This document shows positions 35,362-48,656 of a stretch of DNA of 64,000 nucleotides, in pieces. Location: NCBI GenBank assembly GCA_026874595.1, contig CM049317.1:32664901-32728900 (forward strand), read 5' to 3'. A model generated the notes under the pieces. The model worked only from the letters and a program-made list of their open reading frames with translations, made no database searches and was not told the origin of the DNA. The DNA is from Sipunculus nudus (Eukaryota; Annelida; Sipuncula; Golfingiida; Sipunculidae). Each line of letters starts with the position of its first letter. Within the stretch, counting starts at the first letter, position 1. A program made the translations under genes and the position numbers.

Positions 35362-35362
35362 G

Positions 35363-35418
<56 letters not shown>
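35362..35418. repeat. Compound (TA)n(TG)n microsatellite
   Basis: A TA run to about 35389, then TG to about 35418. Confidence 0.95.
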
Positions 35419-35420
<2 letters not shown>

Positions 35421-37423
35421 CAAGAGTTATTTTACAGACATTTTAATAGTGGTCGCGCTAATGATCAATTTTAGTATTTCCGTAAAAACGTATAAGACCC
35501 TAAGATCACCATTCCGGTTGTCGAGCACATCAGTGCAACGAAAGTTTTGTCATCACCACCCTCTTATCCTGTAAAATGTAGAAGACAGTTAATGGATAGA
35601 GCGGGTGACTGTCTGCTAGCTTTGAACTGGTGGTGGCGTTTTATTTGATATGCTTTATTTGCTCAGACGGTAATGCTTCTTCGTCGGCGTAAGTCTTTTT
35701 TCGCTCTAATCTTGTTTCTTTACCTCAAAGGCAAACCCCGTCACTTCCAGTTCAGAGCCCCCATAATTAAACGTTTTCAACAGTAAGTTGATTAAAAGAG
35801 CCACCGCTGAGAATGGAGGCAAGCCTCATATTCTTGTAATTTTTGTTTGTTATCATATGCTAGACCATTTATCCGATCACATGTAATGAACAATAAGACA
35901 CAGCAAGAAGTGGTCCATGTAGTATTCATTGGGTAGAGATGAACTTTATTAATTATTCTGTACCCAGTTCCATTGATTTTTAATTTTCATATTTGAAAAA
36001 AAAAAAAAATGACGGAACAATAACACATTCGTAAGAATTATCTTCAGGTCTCAGTCTGTCATTGTAATTTATCCAGTGACCAAAGATCATGGTTCGTTAG
36101 CAAACCGGTATACGAAAAACTAACTATCAATATCAAATTCGAAATACTGAACCAGTTGGCTCGATTGGTGGATACAGACAAGCTCCTACCATGGTAGACA
36201 ATTAATTTATATGGTGTGAATTAATGATATTTATAACGACGTCGTGTAAGCTAAACGACGGTGTAAACATTTATGTTTATTATAGTCCTTCAGTTTTACT
36301 TGTACTTGCACCAACTAAATATTTGGCTAGATAAGTATGGACGAGACGTATACATGACCGTAAACTTCCTTGCTTACACAACGGTCGATGAACGATAATA
36401 ATTAATGGGGTTTTTGCTGTTCTTTATCACATTACATAACAAGATAAAAAGTTTCACCTAACATTATAATAATTCCATCTCTAGAAACTTTACCTAAGTA
36501 CAGTCTAGGCATATGTATCAGTATAGGTAAGTTTACATAAGGATTAAGAATTATGTGCAAAGTTTGAAAGTCGACACTGACGTAAACATTTATGAAACTG
36601 GAAATTATATGACCCTGTCTCTCATACCATTCTGAATGGACATGAGAAACATATAGTGGGGATGACATGTTGAAGACCAAGCCGCGAATAAAAACGATCC
36701 GACATTTTTCTTGCTTCAATCTTATCAAGGTTTTTTCCAGATTCATCACTGCGGAGAGGATGTAAAAACGGCAGTCTGTCTGCATAAGAAAACGTAACTC
36801 CACTTACAGAGCTCATACCTCCGCAAACTTTAGGTATTTGTTGTTCACCTTCCGCCTTCTTGACTCTGTACAAATGGTATCCTTCATGGAATGACAATAA
36901 AATATATACATATGTAATACTTTAGATATCCTAAGCACCGAAAGAAAGGGCCGGAAGCCAATATTAATATGAATTTTCTTCAAAAAACAGTTCTACATCT
37001 TGCATATAAACATTACATTTCCTCTCTTAATATAAATAATTTCCTATTATTTTATTTTTATTCAATATTTTATGCTCCGCTGCAAACAACGGCGTTTCCA
37101 GACTTTAACCTCTAGTAATATTCACAAAGCGGGTTAACTTCTCGTTCCATCTCCTACATACTCAATAATCCGAAAGGAACTGGCTCACTTTTATTCATAT
37201 GGTGACCCTCATATATTTTTTTTATAGAGGAAGATCATCAAATTTCTATCTTGATGGGGAACAGGGGGGACGGAAATTATGCTACCAAAGGAATATCTGT
37301 AATAGGTATCTGATGGAGCCGCACTGCGTCTCCCGGTCGGGCGTCACAAACGACATTTTGTCAACGTCCGGCTCTGGCGAATAGATATAGCAAAAACAAA
37401 ATCGGTTTGATGTTGAACCTGAT
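35419..37423. other. Stretch without a recognised gene
   Basis: Two overlapping minus-strand frames (36432-36803 and 36622-36897) are open but match nothing I know. The second has a donor-like GAG|GTATGAG near 36825. Treated as unproven. Confidence 0.35.
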
Positions 37424-37625
37424 CCAGGGGCGGATCCAGGATTAGGAAAAAAGGGGGTACAACCCAGGAGGATTAATAAAAAACCTATAAAAAGTCACCA
37501 GGTCCGGAAAAGGGGGGTCCAGGCCCCCAAAAATGTTGTCTGAAACCCTTAAAAAAGATTGCGGCGGATGAAAATAAGCGGGGGGGGGGGTGGATCCGGA
37601 CCCCCTGGACCCCTCCCCTGGATTC
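37424..37625 (+). mobile_element. MITE-like repeat, copy 2
   Basis: Starts AGGGGCGGATCCAGGATTAGG and repeats the order of 12672-12860: GGGGGTACAACCCAGG, GGTCCGGAAAAG, GTCCAGGCCCCCAAAAAT, then a G run near 37580. It ends in C-rich text with CCCCTCCCCTGGAT, which partly mirrors the start and so suggests weak terminal inverted repeats. Confidence 0.65.
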
Positions 37626-38439
37626 GATTCTGGCATGTAGATATGCAAAATACGATACATCCGAGTGAGTTTTATATCATGGCAGTTTACTTTGATTCTT
37701 CAGAATCTGTATCTGAATGAATCCTGAACTGCATCTCTAACTAACGCAGTGTTCAGACCTTTATAAAGTAAGGTATGAGTTAGCTTATGGAACCGACCTT
37801 ACAGTTTGTCTGTTGTATATACGCTATATAATATTTAATGTGTGATTTCCTCCGGGGGGGGGGGGGGCATTAATGAAACAAATATTGCAAGATGTTCCGT
37901 ATATGAAATTTGATCAGATTTGATCTAATAAATATGCATCATCTTTCATTTTAAACGCTTGAACATATGAATCCGCCTCAGACCCGGAGCACGTATATAC
38001 CGGATACATCCAGCCATTTTTTTTACGGAAGTACGCTTATCTTGAGAACATGATGCATGACGCAGCTACCTGTGTTACCCAGCAAATCCCTAAATTTTCC
38101 CCAGACGGCGATCAATATAAAAAAATAAGCTCCCCAGGAGCAGATCAGAGAAAACATATCAGCTTGACAAAAACTAACACAATACGAAACTAGTTGGCTG
38201 TCTCCCTGCCAATTACATCTCCATTTGCCGGGAAGCCTCGTCTAAATAAAACGAATCAGATCCGGCCCTTGCCCCGCGGCAGAGAAGCCGCCGCCTAATC
38301 CTGCGTCATTAAAGGTAAATTAATTTTCAAACTGCAGACTGTGAGAGTCCGGACTGCTCGCTCTCATTGAGATAACGGAGCCGCTGGGAAAACCCACTGT
38401 AATTGGTCAGGACTGCGGGTATCAATCAATCACGATCAA

Positions 38440-38524
38440 GGGCGCATTAAGGGGGGGGGGGCAGGGAGCCTCGCAATGTGAACCCACCCCACCCCCTATT
38501 CTAAATTCCTGTATCCGCCCCTGA
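38440..38524 (-). mobile_element. MITE-like repeat, copy 3 (partial, inverted)
   Basis: CTAAATTCCTGTATCCGCCCCTG at the right edge is the inverse of the start of copies 1 and 2. It is preceded by an 11-base G run and CCACCCCACCCCC. Only the terminal part is present. Confidence 0.55.
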
Positions 38525-41500
38525 CGATAGGTATTGTCTAGGTGGCATTCCGTCAGGTAGAAATAGCCGTCGACAGCTGATAAACGTAATGGTATTCAAG
38601 GTTACCTAAAGTATAACTTAAACAACAAAAAGACAGAAGGCACACGCCATATTCGAATGAAAAGGATTCTGAAAAGTCTAAACTGGTTTTTAATTTAGCA
38701 TGTCAATGTGTTTTAATTTTATTTTTCTTGTTATAAATTATATTAATATAGCGAATCCCATAGTACTGACAAGTTCCATTCAAATAAACAGCTTTTATTT
38801 TCTCTCTTTATTATTATCTAACTTAACAGGCTTATCATTTCATAGCAAAGCTTTTTAAGTTAAATTAATAAAAATACCAAATAATTAACACTTACTTGCT
38901 TCAGATAACTGTGTTAAGTAATTACAGTTGAAAAAGAATATCGGTGTTAAGTCAAGCAAACAAGATCCGAAAGCTGCTATTTAAGACAACTCGAGTTAAA
39001 ACAGCAAACGGAAGGGGAGAGAATTCATATAAATATATTTGGATCAAACATTAATTAAAAATTACTCTAACAAAAAGATTACTGTCTCAATGATTTCAGA
39101 AACTATCAATGCTAAATGGTCAAACATTGTATCTATAGGATTTGGTCGCGTGGTCAATGATTGACATTAAAGATATCAACAAATGATTGGATTTTATTAT
39201 GAATTCAAATTTGTCGTAATATGTATACAAAATAGGACCGCAAATAGGGGTCGCAGCATGCTATCTTACATATGATGTTTCGTATACATTTGATATCTAT
39301 CAGTGTGTTTCTTCATATGACGTGCAATTACTATATTCATTGTTTCTTATCCCGCGTTTACTCTGTCAGAAACTTGATTCTACCTAAATATGTCACACAA
39401 AGGGCAGGATATGAAATAATGAGGACTTAAAAAGATATAAAAGGAAGGCATTTCATTAGTATGGTGAATACATTCATGCCATTCACCAATCAATCTTTGC
39501 CGCAATGCCATTTATCAGCCCCGCGAGATGATACCAGTGTTCGCAAAAATAAATTAAGATTATGCAAGCGGATATTCTGCATGCAGCGAATATCCTGTGA
39601 CTTGCTGATAACATTACCCAACAATACATTTCATAAACTTCTCCCTTGTCAGTTGTCACGAAAATCTCCACTCCACTATCACAAGCTGACCATCATAACG
39701 TGACCTTATAATCGTATTCCGACTGATTTATATATCTGCAAGTAATATTTTTGGTGTCATTCGTTCAGCATTATTTACGTCAAATTAACACTGCGAATAC
39801 CTGAAACATGTTTGCCGCATTAAAACCGTTATGTGGTTTCATCACATTATTTGAAAACGATCAAGGTGCGTTGTTATATAAGATTTTTGTGTATTTGATA
39901 ATTCACCTGCTCCGCTTAATGTGCATTTGTTCCATATCTGTCCCGTGTTTTTGTTGATGTTCCCATCGTGTATGCTTGTTTAATTGTTCATGTGTAGGTC
40001 TGTACATTTTTGTGGATGCCCGATGTGTTTCATTACGTTGACAGATGTTTTCGTCATGTTTGTTTCATTAAATCGCCTAGATCTGGTAATTTTTAGCTCA
40101 GCTTAGTAAAAAGTCATCTAAGCTATGGTGATCACTTGGAATCTGTCGTTTACACTCTAAGTCAAACTACCAAGTTAAGCCAGTTATGATGACAGTTCTG
40201 TTTTCTGTTATCATGTTATATACAATAACCAATATGGTTATACTAGTCAAACACTCATTTCTCACTTCTGGGCATTCCATTACCGAACAATTAATACCTT
40301 TTGTTAAGAATTATAAACGTAAAAGTTAAATACAAGTGAGACTTTCCTCATAACTACTGCATGGAAGAAAATTATTAAAAAAATAAATAGTTTACGAGTT
40401 TTGTGTACGATATAAAGCTATATAAGGACTGAAGACAGGGATTGTCAGGCAAGTAAATCCAACTACCTTGAGAAATGTAAAACTGCATTTAGTTGAGAAA
40501 CTATTGTAGACGGCGACAGAACCCGACTGAACATTTATTATTCGCTATTTCGACGGATACAATAAACAGATCTAGTCTGATTTCAGATGCACGGTAATAC
40601 TCACTGAAATATACCTGCTCCGAAGAATTGTACGTCAAATGTTGAATCTTTTTTAAAATTTAACCAATTAGGGATTCGAGAAAAGGGGCTTATATAATCT
40701 TCTTCACGAAGAAGATAAAGCCACGAAGGTAGCTCACACCACTATCGGCCGTCTGTGCGATAAGAAGGTTTTAGTTTAAAGGACAAGTAATGCCAGCCTC
40801 GGGACTTCCTCTACAAATGGCTTACAGGATCTGATAATGGGTTGTTTATTAACCGGCTACATGAATACCGACCTCCCCTCCGCCTTTTCCTCCACGTTTT
40901 CCTTCCTACATTTTGATTTGGATATATTTAATTTTGATGAATGCTTATCCTGTTTGTGATATTATTATTTTCCAGAGGGACATATTTAAGTGTGCATGTG
41001 GGCAAACATTTTAGCCTGTCCCTGCACGAGGATTCACCAATATTTGAGACTTAGGAAAGTTCATTGTAGAATGAATTCTGTTTGACATTTTTGTAACAAA
41101 AAATGGGAACTTACACTGGTAGTTCTGTATGTGCTCATATCCAATTGCTCTCTATTTATTTTTGGAAAAAAATTACTGATTCTACGTTTCCTTTAACTCT
41201 TGTTCTATATATGATCTTAATATACCCAAAGAATGAAATATTGGCATATCATGGTATCAGTGAAATAATTATTGTTTTCTGCTGTCCGATTCCCAATCCC
41301 AAATAACTAGTGTATTAATAATAATAATATAATAATAATAATAAAGATAATTAACAGACAATACGATGATGGTGATGATCCGGTATTCATTCTCCCTATC
41401 ATACATCCAAGATATAGAGCAATTGGTACATTTGCTATTTACATTTATATTATTGACATTCGCATTCCGTGTTTCAGTATAATGTTGCGAAAAAAATTAT

Positions 41501-44331
41501 GCTCCATAAGAAATGGAACCATCTCACACTGCAAATCTCTCAATGTCAAGTCCGTGATGTTGTAATGTCGAATCAATGGCATATTTTACAACTGATGGTC
41601 CTTGTTATTAATACCATTTCATAGAACAAAGTATTATATTTGAGATTTGTAATACAGGAACAAACAAATAACAAACCGACAAAGATAATAGCAGACACAC
41701 AAGTTCAAAGGTAAATTCTACTTCAATGTGCTAAAAATGTACTCCAAGTTGCTAAAACTAAATCGAAGAAACAGGCAAACAAACAAATAGAGGTTATTAC
41801 ATTACTTTATCATTATTGTGACAATTTACATGTGGCATATTTTTGACATATATAAAAATGTATTTCAGTAAAGGGCACATCATGATTAACAAAATTGTAA
41901 TGGGATAGGAACACAATGTGATGACTTTCAACTTGCTATATAATTGTTTTTCAGCATAATTAATTGAGAAGAAAATACACCACAGGTTGGTATCTTCTTG
42001 TCTGGTTCAGACACGTTCAATGACATTAACACGGAGGTGGCGGGAGGCTGGTCAGGTTATAGCGCAGTCGTCTTACACGATTAGTAATATAAGAACGCCG
42101 TCAGACGCCGTCCGTTTACTTATAAGAGGTATGGGAGGACTTTGGTTTATCGCAGATCGAGGCAGACGGCTGTCTGAAGCAAGAATCGTTTCATTATTAG
42201 TAGGTTGATTGAAAGTAGCTGTCGCAAAATCTCATATAGCTTGATGTATAAATGTAAACGTGTGTACCACACGTATATCAAGTTACAAATTAGCGGGTCA
42301 AACTTGCATGAGCTATTTTCTAGTTTAGTGTTACCGCTTTCCTTCTCTCAGTCTTTCTCACTGAGAGGCTCCAAAACATAACTAAATTTAATATTATGGA
42401 TATTGCTTTTTGATGTATAACAGTGTCCACAGTCTTCCAGTTACTGCATGTGTGTTTGTTAGCAATTTTTGCGCTCGGTCTGTTTGGAACTATTTCTGTA
42501 TTTCAGCGCTGCAGTGTTTTTAGCTGATGTCTTGTATAGGTAATCTGTCACCATAACAACAGGCAAGCTTTCCCCTTGGTTATTTGTCACGTTCGCACCT
42601 AGACAGGACTCACAGTAAAGCATGACTAATCAATAACGGAAGATTGCATTGTTACTAAACCAATTTCAGCTTCTTACTCGTTTATTTTAAAAAACAGTAA
42701 ATGTAAAGAAGACAACGTGAAATGTAGAAAGCAAAATGTTTATTTCAACTTATTTCTTTCTTATTTATTTTACACGAGGGTTTCATTTTAAGAAAGATTC
42801 TTTTCTGGAATAAGTCACTCTTGCCAACGACGCTTGTCTAGCTATATCTCGATTATATTTTGTGGAATACTACGAGGTGGTACGTTCGGTAAAACTATAG
42901 TGTGGATTTGGATCCGGAAATAGCCAAATTCGCCCATGTTTACTTCTGGCTGTTTTTTGTTTTTTTTTCGTACAACACCTCTAAATTAAAAAGTTTATTA
43001 TTCAATTAAATTCAGTTAAAATCATTTTCAAACTTTTTGAGATATTCTAGAGATTTTCTTTTATAACGAGTAACTGGCAATGTCATCGGGACGTCGTCGT
43101 TATGATTTTAGTTGATTAAAACGTAAGACCAATGACAATGACGGCATAATTACGTAGCAAGCTCTTCCCCACATGTTTTCAAAAGTTTGGTCTAGCAATG
43201 TTATTGCAGTGTGAGTTTTCCGGTTGAGTTGTACTTCAATTTCGTGACCTGATAGCAAGTTGAAGTGAAAGGCCGGGTAAAAAAGCATTTGATACATTTG
43301 GGATGTTATTAGATCAAATATCCGGTGTCAGCAAAGACACTCACAAACTGGCAGCAGTGTTTGGTTATTTTTACTTTATTAGTCGAGGTAACAGCCTCTG
43401 TTGTTCATATGATTAACCATAAATCATCATACCACATACCAGTGTACGTTACATTATGGGCACACTTTGGGTGTGTGTAAGGTTGGCATCCTGCTATTAC
43501 TATTGTAGCGCATGTGTTATCATGGGCCAGCCTACCCAAGTCTACTCATTCAGGACACGGCCCTAGACTCCGTCAGGAGAGGCAGACTGTGATATCACAC
43601 TGGCTAATATATTTAGCCCTCTCCTGAGGTAACAACCCATGTACCCGACTAGACCATGGGGCGCTGGATATCAGGAAGCTTTGAAGATCTTTCTATGAAG
43701 ACCCCCCCCCCTCCACCCACACACACAAAGTCCATTTTTATTAAGGGTCTGGGTAATTATTGCATGGACCGAACCCTATTTTGAATCCTGTCAGACACTC
43801 TTTTTATGTAATGCTTATTTGCCTTATGACGTAGCTAATATACATATACATATATTTCCTTGTTTTTCCTGCGCCTAATAAGTTTGTAATTATATGAAGC
43901 ATGCAGCTCGGCCGATCCAATATTCTGAATTATACACCACCAGACGTGACGTCCTGAGTCATGTCTATTAAACAAAGTTTATCACTCCCTTGCCGGTTAT
44001 TTAAACATTATTGTCAATAACATTATAGCATAAAAGGTGGTCTCCGGTAACTATTTCCACGTCATTTGAGCCTAGAATTAAGTCATTTATTTAGTGTATG
44101 CGATTTTTATTGTTCAAGAAAAACATTATATGATCGGGTGACCAAACAAACACATTTCAATCTTCCGATGATTCTCCCGTTATTTCAATAAATTAAAAGA
44201 TGTGAAATTTAAAATAAATATGGATTAAATTATTTAAGACTTCTTGTGAATTAAAAGGAGCTGACATAAAAAAACGATATATCAAATACGACTGGTAAAA
44301 GGACCTGAGGTAGCTCCTACACATAAGATAT
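38525..44331. other. Long stretch without a recognisable gene
   Basis: AT-rich. It includes an (AAT)n run at 41314-41345, a perfect 8-bp dyad TCTTCTTC/GAAGAAGA at 40698-40715 and a C run at 43702-43711. Near 41986-42060 a plus-strand block after ..CACCACAG reads SGSDTFNDINTEVAGGWSGY in one frame before a GT, which is weakly exon-like. Nothing is firm. Confidence 0.4.
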
Positions 44332-44456
44332 GGGACGCCCACAGATTCCAGTTAACGGGACGCCCACGGATCCCAGGAAACGGGACTCCCATAGATTCCA
44401 GTTAACGGGACGCCAATAGACCCAAGTAAACGGGACGCTCACAGATTCAAGTATAC
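44332..44456 (+). repeat. 25-bp tandem repeat, 5 units
   Basis: Five successive 25-bp units, each starting GGGAC and close to GGGACGCCCACAGATTCCAG plus TTAAC. The first two starts, 44332 and 44357, are exactly 25 apart, and later units keep the spacing. Units differ by a few substitutions and no indels. Since 25 is not a multiple of 3, this is not a coding repeat. Confidence 0.95.
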
Positions 44457-45299
44457 ACCGAATCTTAATAATGTTATCTTGAAACTGAAACAATTGGTGA
44501 TTCGTGATAAAAAATAATAAAAATAGCCATTCTAAATCTCTGCATAATATGTTATGTTTTAAAAGGTTCTGGTTTTATACTGATTGCGTTTTCTTATGTC
44601 TATTTAAGTCGGGTATACTCTTACGAATGACAAGCTGTCTCCTGACGTAAGTTCTTCTTAATGTCGTCTTATTGCATTATCGTAAAGTATTGTTATTTAT
44701 ACCGTTGCAATTTGTGGAATTAGAAAGCAAGTTCGTTAGTGCTACCATTGACATAGCGGATGTTAATGTACCTATTCAGAAGTATCAATGTTTAGATTGA
44801 TTATAGTCATCGAGAAGCAGATACTACATCTGTAGCATTGACCAGCTAGAAGGTAAGGCTTCAACATTAATTCCGTCCTACTTATACAGTTCATCGTCTG
44901 TCCATTTATTTTCACAAGTTAGCTACTGGCATGATGTCGATCCATGGAGTGTTGTCACATGTATGAGTAGTTTTTCTTGGTACAAATATAAGTTTTTTTT
45001 TTTAATTCTAACATTGCAGTAGAAATTGCCTGAAAACCCGTTCCCCTCTGTTTGTATTAACTTCAGAATGGTCTTAGCTTAAGGTTGAACAAATATCTTC
45101 TTTAACAGCCGATCCAGTTAAGAAAACTTTTTTTTATACAAAGGGATCTTAAATTATCTTTCTGGGGAAAAATTTAGATCTGGGAAGCGCTGTTTCGGGG
45201 GCCGGAAGATGCAATGAGGATAGATACTTGAGTAAACATCGAAGCTCACGGTCCAGAAATCAACTGTAAATCATGCAGGGACATATTACTTGAGCTCTT

Positions 45300-45490
45300 G
45301 TTTTTTTCATATTATGGAGTCGGGTACTTTTTTCTTATATATCCAGGCTTTTGTTCAGATGTCGAAACTATTTTGACATGTATTTTCCATTGTCCATTAT
45401 TTAACAAAACACAGAACACATGCGATTTACAAGTGAGAACTAAACAAAAATATATTGGCACCAGTATCGAGCAGTTTTATAGAGATTAAA
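45300..45490 (+). pseudogene. Possible decayed LINE C-terminus
   Basis: One frame contains ETILTCIFHCPLFNKTQNT, which resembles the E-T..H-x-L-F-x-C-P-L-F zinc-type block near the end of several non-LTR ORF2 proteins. The expected His is replaced by Thr and the upstream C-x2-C is unclear. No RT remains upstream. Weak. Confidence 0.25.
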
Positions 45491-46811
45491 TTAAAATGTA
45501 TTTGCTTGAAAAAGAATACTCAGTTCTTTAATATATCAGATGACGGCCACGGCCTTTTATAAAGTTGACATGGTTACGAGGTGAGTAACCGTATATACCG
45601 TTCATGATTAATACGGGAACAGCTCTTTTTCGACGCCTTAGCTCTAAAGCAAATATTGATTAGAGAGATTCCAAAGAAAACCATATTTTTTTTCTCTCTC
45701 CCACTTACTGCAGATCACACGGAAACAGTCAAAGAAATCCCACGTGGCCTGGCTAAGGCTGGCACGGACTGGCAGCACGTGTCCTGAACAGATTTTTTTT
45801 GCGGACAGGTTGATGACTGCATGTACCTGACTGTGATACCAGATAGATGTAGCGCTTTCCTAACGGGATTCAAATTTACCCTGCCGAGAAAGGGTTGCAG
45901 GGACGGGTTGGTATGTTACGACAACTCTGTCTCTTGATCAATAATGATTGATGTTAGAGTGACAGTAGGTGTTGTATCGAAATCTAGGTCGACACATTTG
46001 GTGAAGAAAAATTATCGCTAATTTTCATTTTGTTCCACTATCGATACATTGTTTATACATGTTATTGATCTCCAGCCAAGTTTCAGGCATGCAGATCGGG
46101 CCAGGTAAACGTGAATGCCCTGGGTAGGTTTTGTAGGAATTAATAAGTATTCTAGCGTTCCCAGTTTTTTTCTACGGTAGAGGTCAACTTTAGCATGAGT
46201 TCAGCTGTATATGACTTTCTAGTTCACTTCAGCCCAGTGCAATCTTGTAAAAAAAAAATTTTGTATGCATTAAATAACAGTATATATTTGTAAAAACTTA
46301 AATGGTATCGCTTTATGTGTATTTATCATTTCACAACAACCATCGGCTATTTGTCCGGGTTCCTAATTCATATGCCTTGTGTTTTAATATGAAACCTCGA
46401 GATTGCGAGTCTGTTCCTCTTAAAACCTGCACAATATTGACGAAGTCTGTTGCATGGCTCTATGTTCCCTTGAAAGCCACCAAACAAAAAAAACCCCGAT
46501 TATCTCGGCAACTGCACGGGCAACGATTTACCTAAAACAAATTATCTGCGTCCTCGTGGCCCCAGTGCGTATATTTTATTCAGGAACCACAGCTGGTCTA
46601 TAAATCGTGTGAATGAGCGTTCTCTCATTACAAGTACACCTCAGTGTATTGGGAGTTTTTAGAATCCTACTATAAACTGAACACCTGCTTCATTCTTTGA
46701 TATGGTAACGGTTTTGAGTCGAATGCAGTTTAGACAAATTTTTAATTTTTTTTTTATTATCCTTAAAACAATAAATACAATAACATACTTCAATAAGGGG
46801 TCGTAATGTTG

Positions 46812-46826
46812 AATTCAATTAAAGTT
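46812..46826. repeat. Target-site duplication of SINE A, left
   Basis: AATTCAATTAAAGTT, exactly repeated at 47241-47255. Confidence 0.9.
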
Positions 46827-47240
46827 TTTTTTTTTTTTTTTTTATATTTTTTTGTTGGAGGTAACCGCCTCCATTTTTTTTTAATGCTACCTTAATTAAG
46901 TATATGTACATCGATCTGCAGATTTCCATTCCGGTTTCGGACTACGTGACAGGGCCGTATCACACGCTTCCTCTCATTTTATATCCTGGCGTTAACCAGG
47001 CCCGGTGACTACTGCACCTGCGGGCCCTGGGTTGGTAATCATACCACCGAGGACCCCCGAAAGGCGCACTCGTTTGTGAGTGAAACACGGCCGTTGGGCA
47101 CGACCTTCCCATTAAGCCTGCAGAGCGCTCACCCTGGGTGGGGGCCGACCGTGCAAAACCTCACCGCCTCGGCTGAGATTCGAACTCACGATCTCCCGGC
47201 TTTGAGTCCTGCTCTCTACCCCTGAGCCACAGAAGCCGGT
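46827..47240 (-). mobile_element. Full-length tRNA-derived SINE, copy A
   Basis: The element is flanked by a 15-bp target-site duplication. On the minus strand the head (47240 to about 47165) reads TGGCTCAGGGGTAGAGAGC, an A box, and then GAGTTCGAATCTC, a B box, so it derives from a tRNA gene and carries a Pol III promoter. A body of about 300 bp follows. Near the tail a short inverted motif GGAGGCGGTTACCTCC precedes a poly-A of about 20. The best-kept member in this window; copies at 1812-2060, 2605-2775, 3745-4089 and 50088-50330 share its body. Confidence 0.92.
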
Positions 47241-47255
47241 AATTCAATTAAAGTT
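47241..47255. repeat. Target-site duplication of SINE A, right
   Basis: Exact copy of 46812-46826. Confidence 0.9.
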
Positions 47256-47342
47256 ATGTAATCAAAAATGTATATAATGCAGTTATTTAAGCACAAGCTC
47301 GCCACATGTTACTTAGTGCTTCCGTCTTCATCATGTCTGTCT

Positions 47343-47343
<1 letters not shown>

Positions 47344-47430
<87 letters not shown>
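47344..47430. repeat. Compound (CT)n(TA)n microsatellite
   Basis: A CT run to about 47383, then TA to 47430. Confidence 0.95.
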
Positions 47431-47433
<3 letters not shown>

Positions 47434-47776
47434 GGTCGTAATAACGCCTCTCCGCCTTTCGACCTTTTCTCAGACAGTCAAAAACATGCACGGAAAGCAT
47501 CTTTCATTTTGTAACAATCCTTGTGAAAGGAGAAAACAGAGATGTTTTCCACATTAGTAGCAACAAATATGACAAAAAACATAATATTATACAGGTGGTG
47601 TTCCACCGACTCCCTATATCTTATATGTATATTCATTAAAATTCTTTACAAAGTCTTATTCTTAGGCCCTTATCTTCTATGTTTTCCTGGGTTTTTTTCA
47701 CTGCACAATCGTGTTTCTGATTTAACAGTGTTCCCATTTACAGTGTACCAATTAGCACATTCGGTTTGTTTGCTTG

Positions 47777-47778
<2 letters not shown>

Positions 47779-47836
<58 letters not shown>
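47779..47836. repeat. (TA)n microsatellite
   Basis: A pure AT run, about 29 units. Frames through it are not coding. Confidence 0.95.
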
Positions 47837-47838
<2 letters not shown>

Positions 47839-48656
47839 CCCGATCTTTAACTTCACATTTTACTTTACAATATATCGCGACCAAGGCCAAACTAAAAATA
47901 TTCCATCAACTCATCAAATTAATATTTCGTTTTCTTGTGGACTTTACGTTACAGTTTACAGTCCTGTTGAATGATGCAAAAAAGTAATAATTGTATTAAA
48001 ATGTTGCATGTTAACGGGACAAAATCTGATAAATTAAGAATAATACCAGGACTTTATGAATTTAAACACACGTGTTAAACATTGTTGAAGGTGCTCAACC
48101 AAGAGAAACAATCAGCAACAAAAAATACCGAAAACTTAGTTTTCACTCCAGCCAAAAATCATCCGTGCGAAGTATTAGAAACGATTCCATAGATTATTCG
48201 TGTGTTATCTGGACTTGCGCTTCTAACTCTGCCTAAAGCCTCGGGGTACATGGAGGTATGTTTGTAAATTTCAGTGTCACAGCTGATTCATGACGTCACT
48301 TACCCCCTTCGTAGGTTGGAATGTAATCACTTTCTGGTTCTGTGCAGGTGGGCACTGAAATTGACAATTCTTTCAGACAATTAAGTCCAGACATGTTTAT
48401 TTCATGTTCGTATCTCTCGCTCAGGCTGCTGATCCTGATTTTGATTAATGAAAGAAAGTTTTCTGTCTTGTAACATAAAGGACATGTTGTACAAAGTCAA
48501 GCCGGTTAAAAAAATATTTCTGAAAAATTAAACTTCTGATAAAAATAATTACTTAATATGGGATACATCGCATAAAATTGTAATATATATAAACGGACCT
48601 TCACCAAAGTAAAGCAACGAATAATCCTTTGATTATATATACATTCCATTTGCATG

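Noticed and set aside
36432-36897. Two overlapping minus-strand ORFs
   Set aside because: No family match. A donor-like GTATGA interrupts the longer plausible reading.
47766-47987. Frames with long Tyr-Ile runs here and at other TA tracts
   Set aside because: Translation of (TA)n microsatellites.
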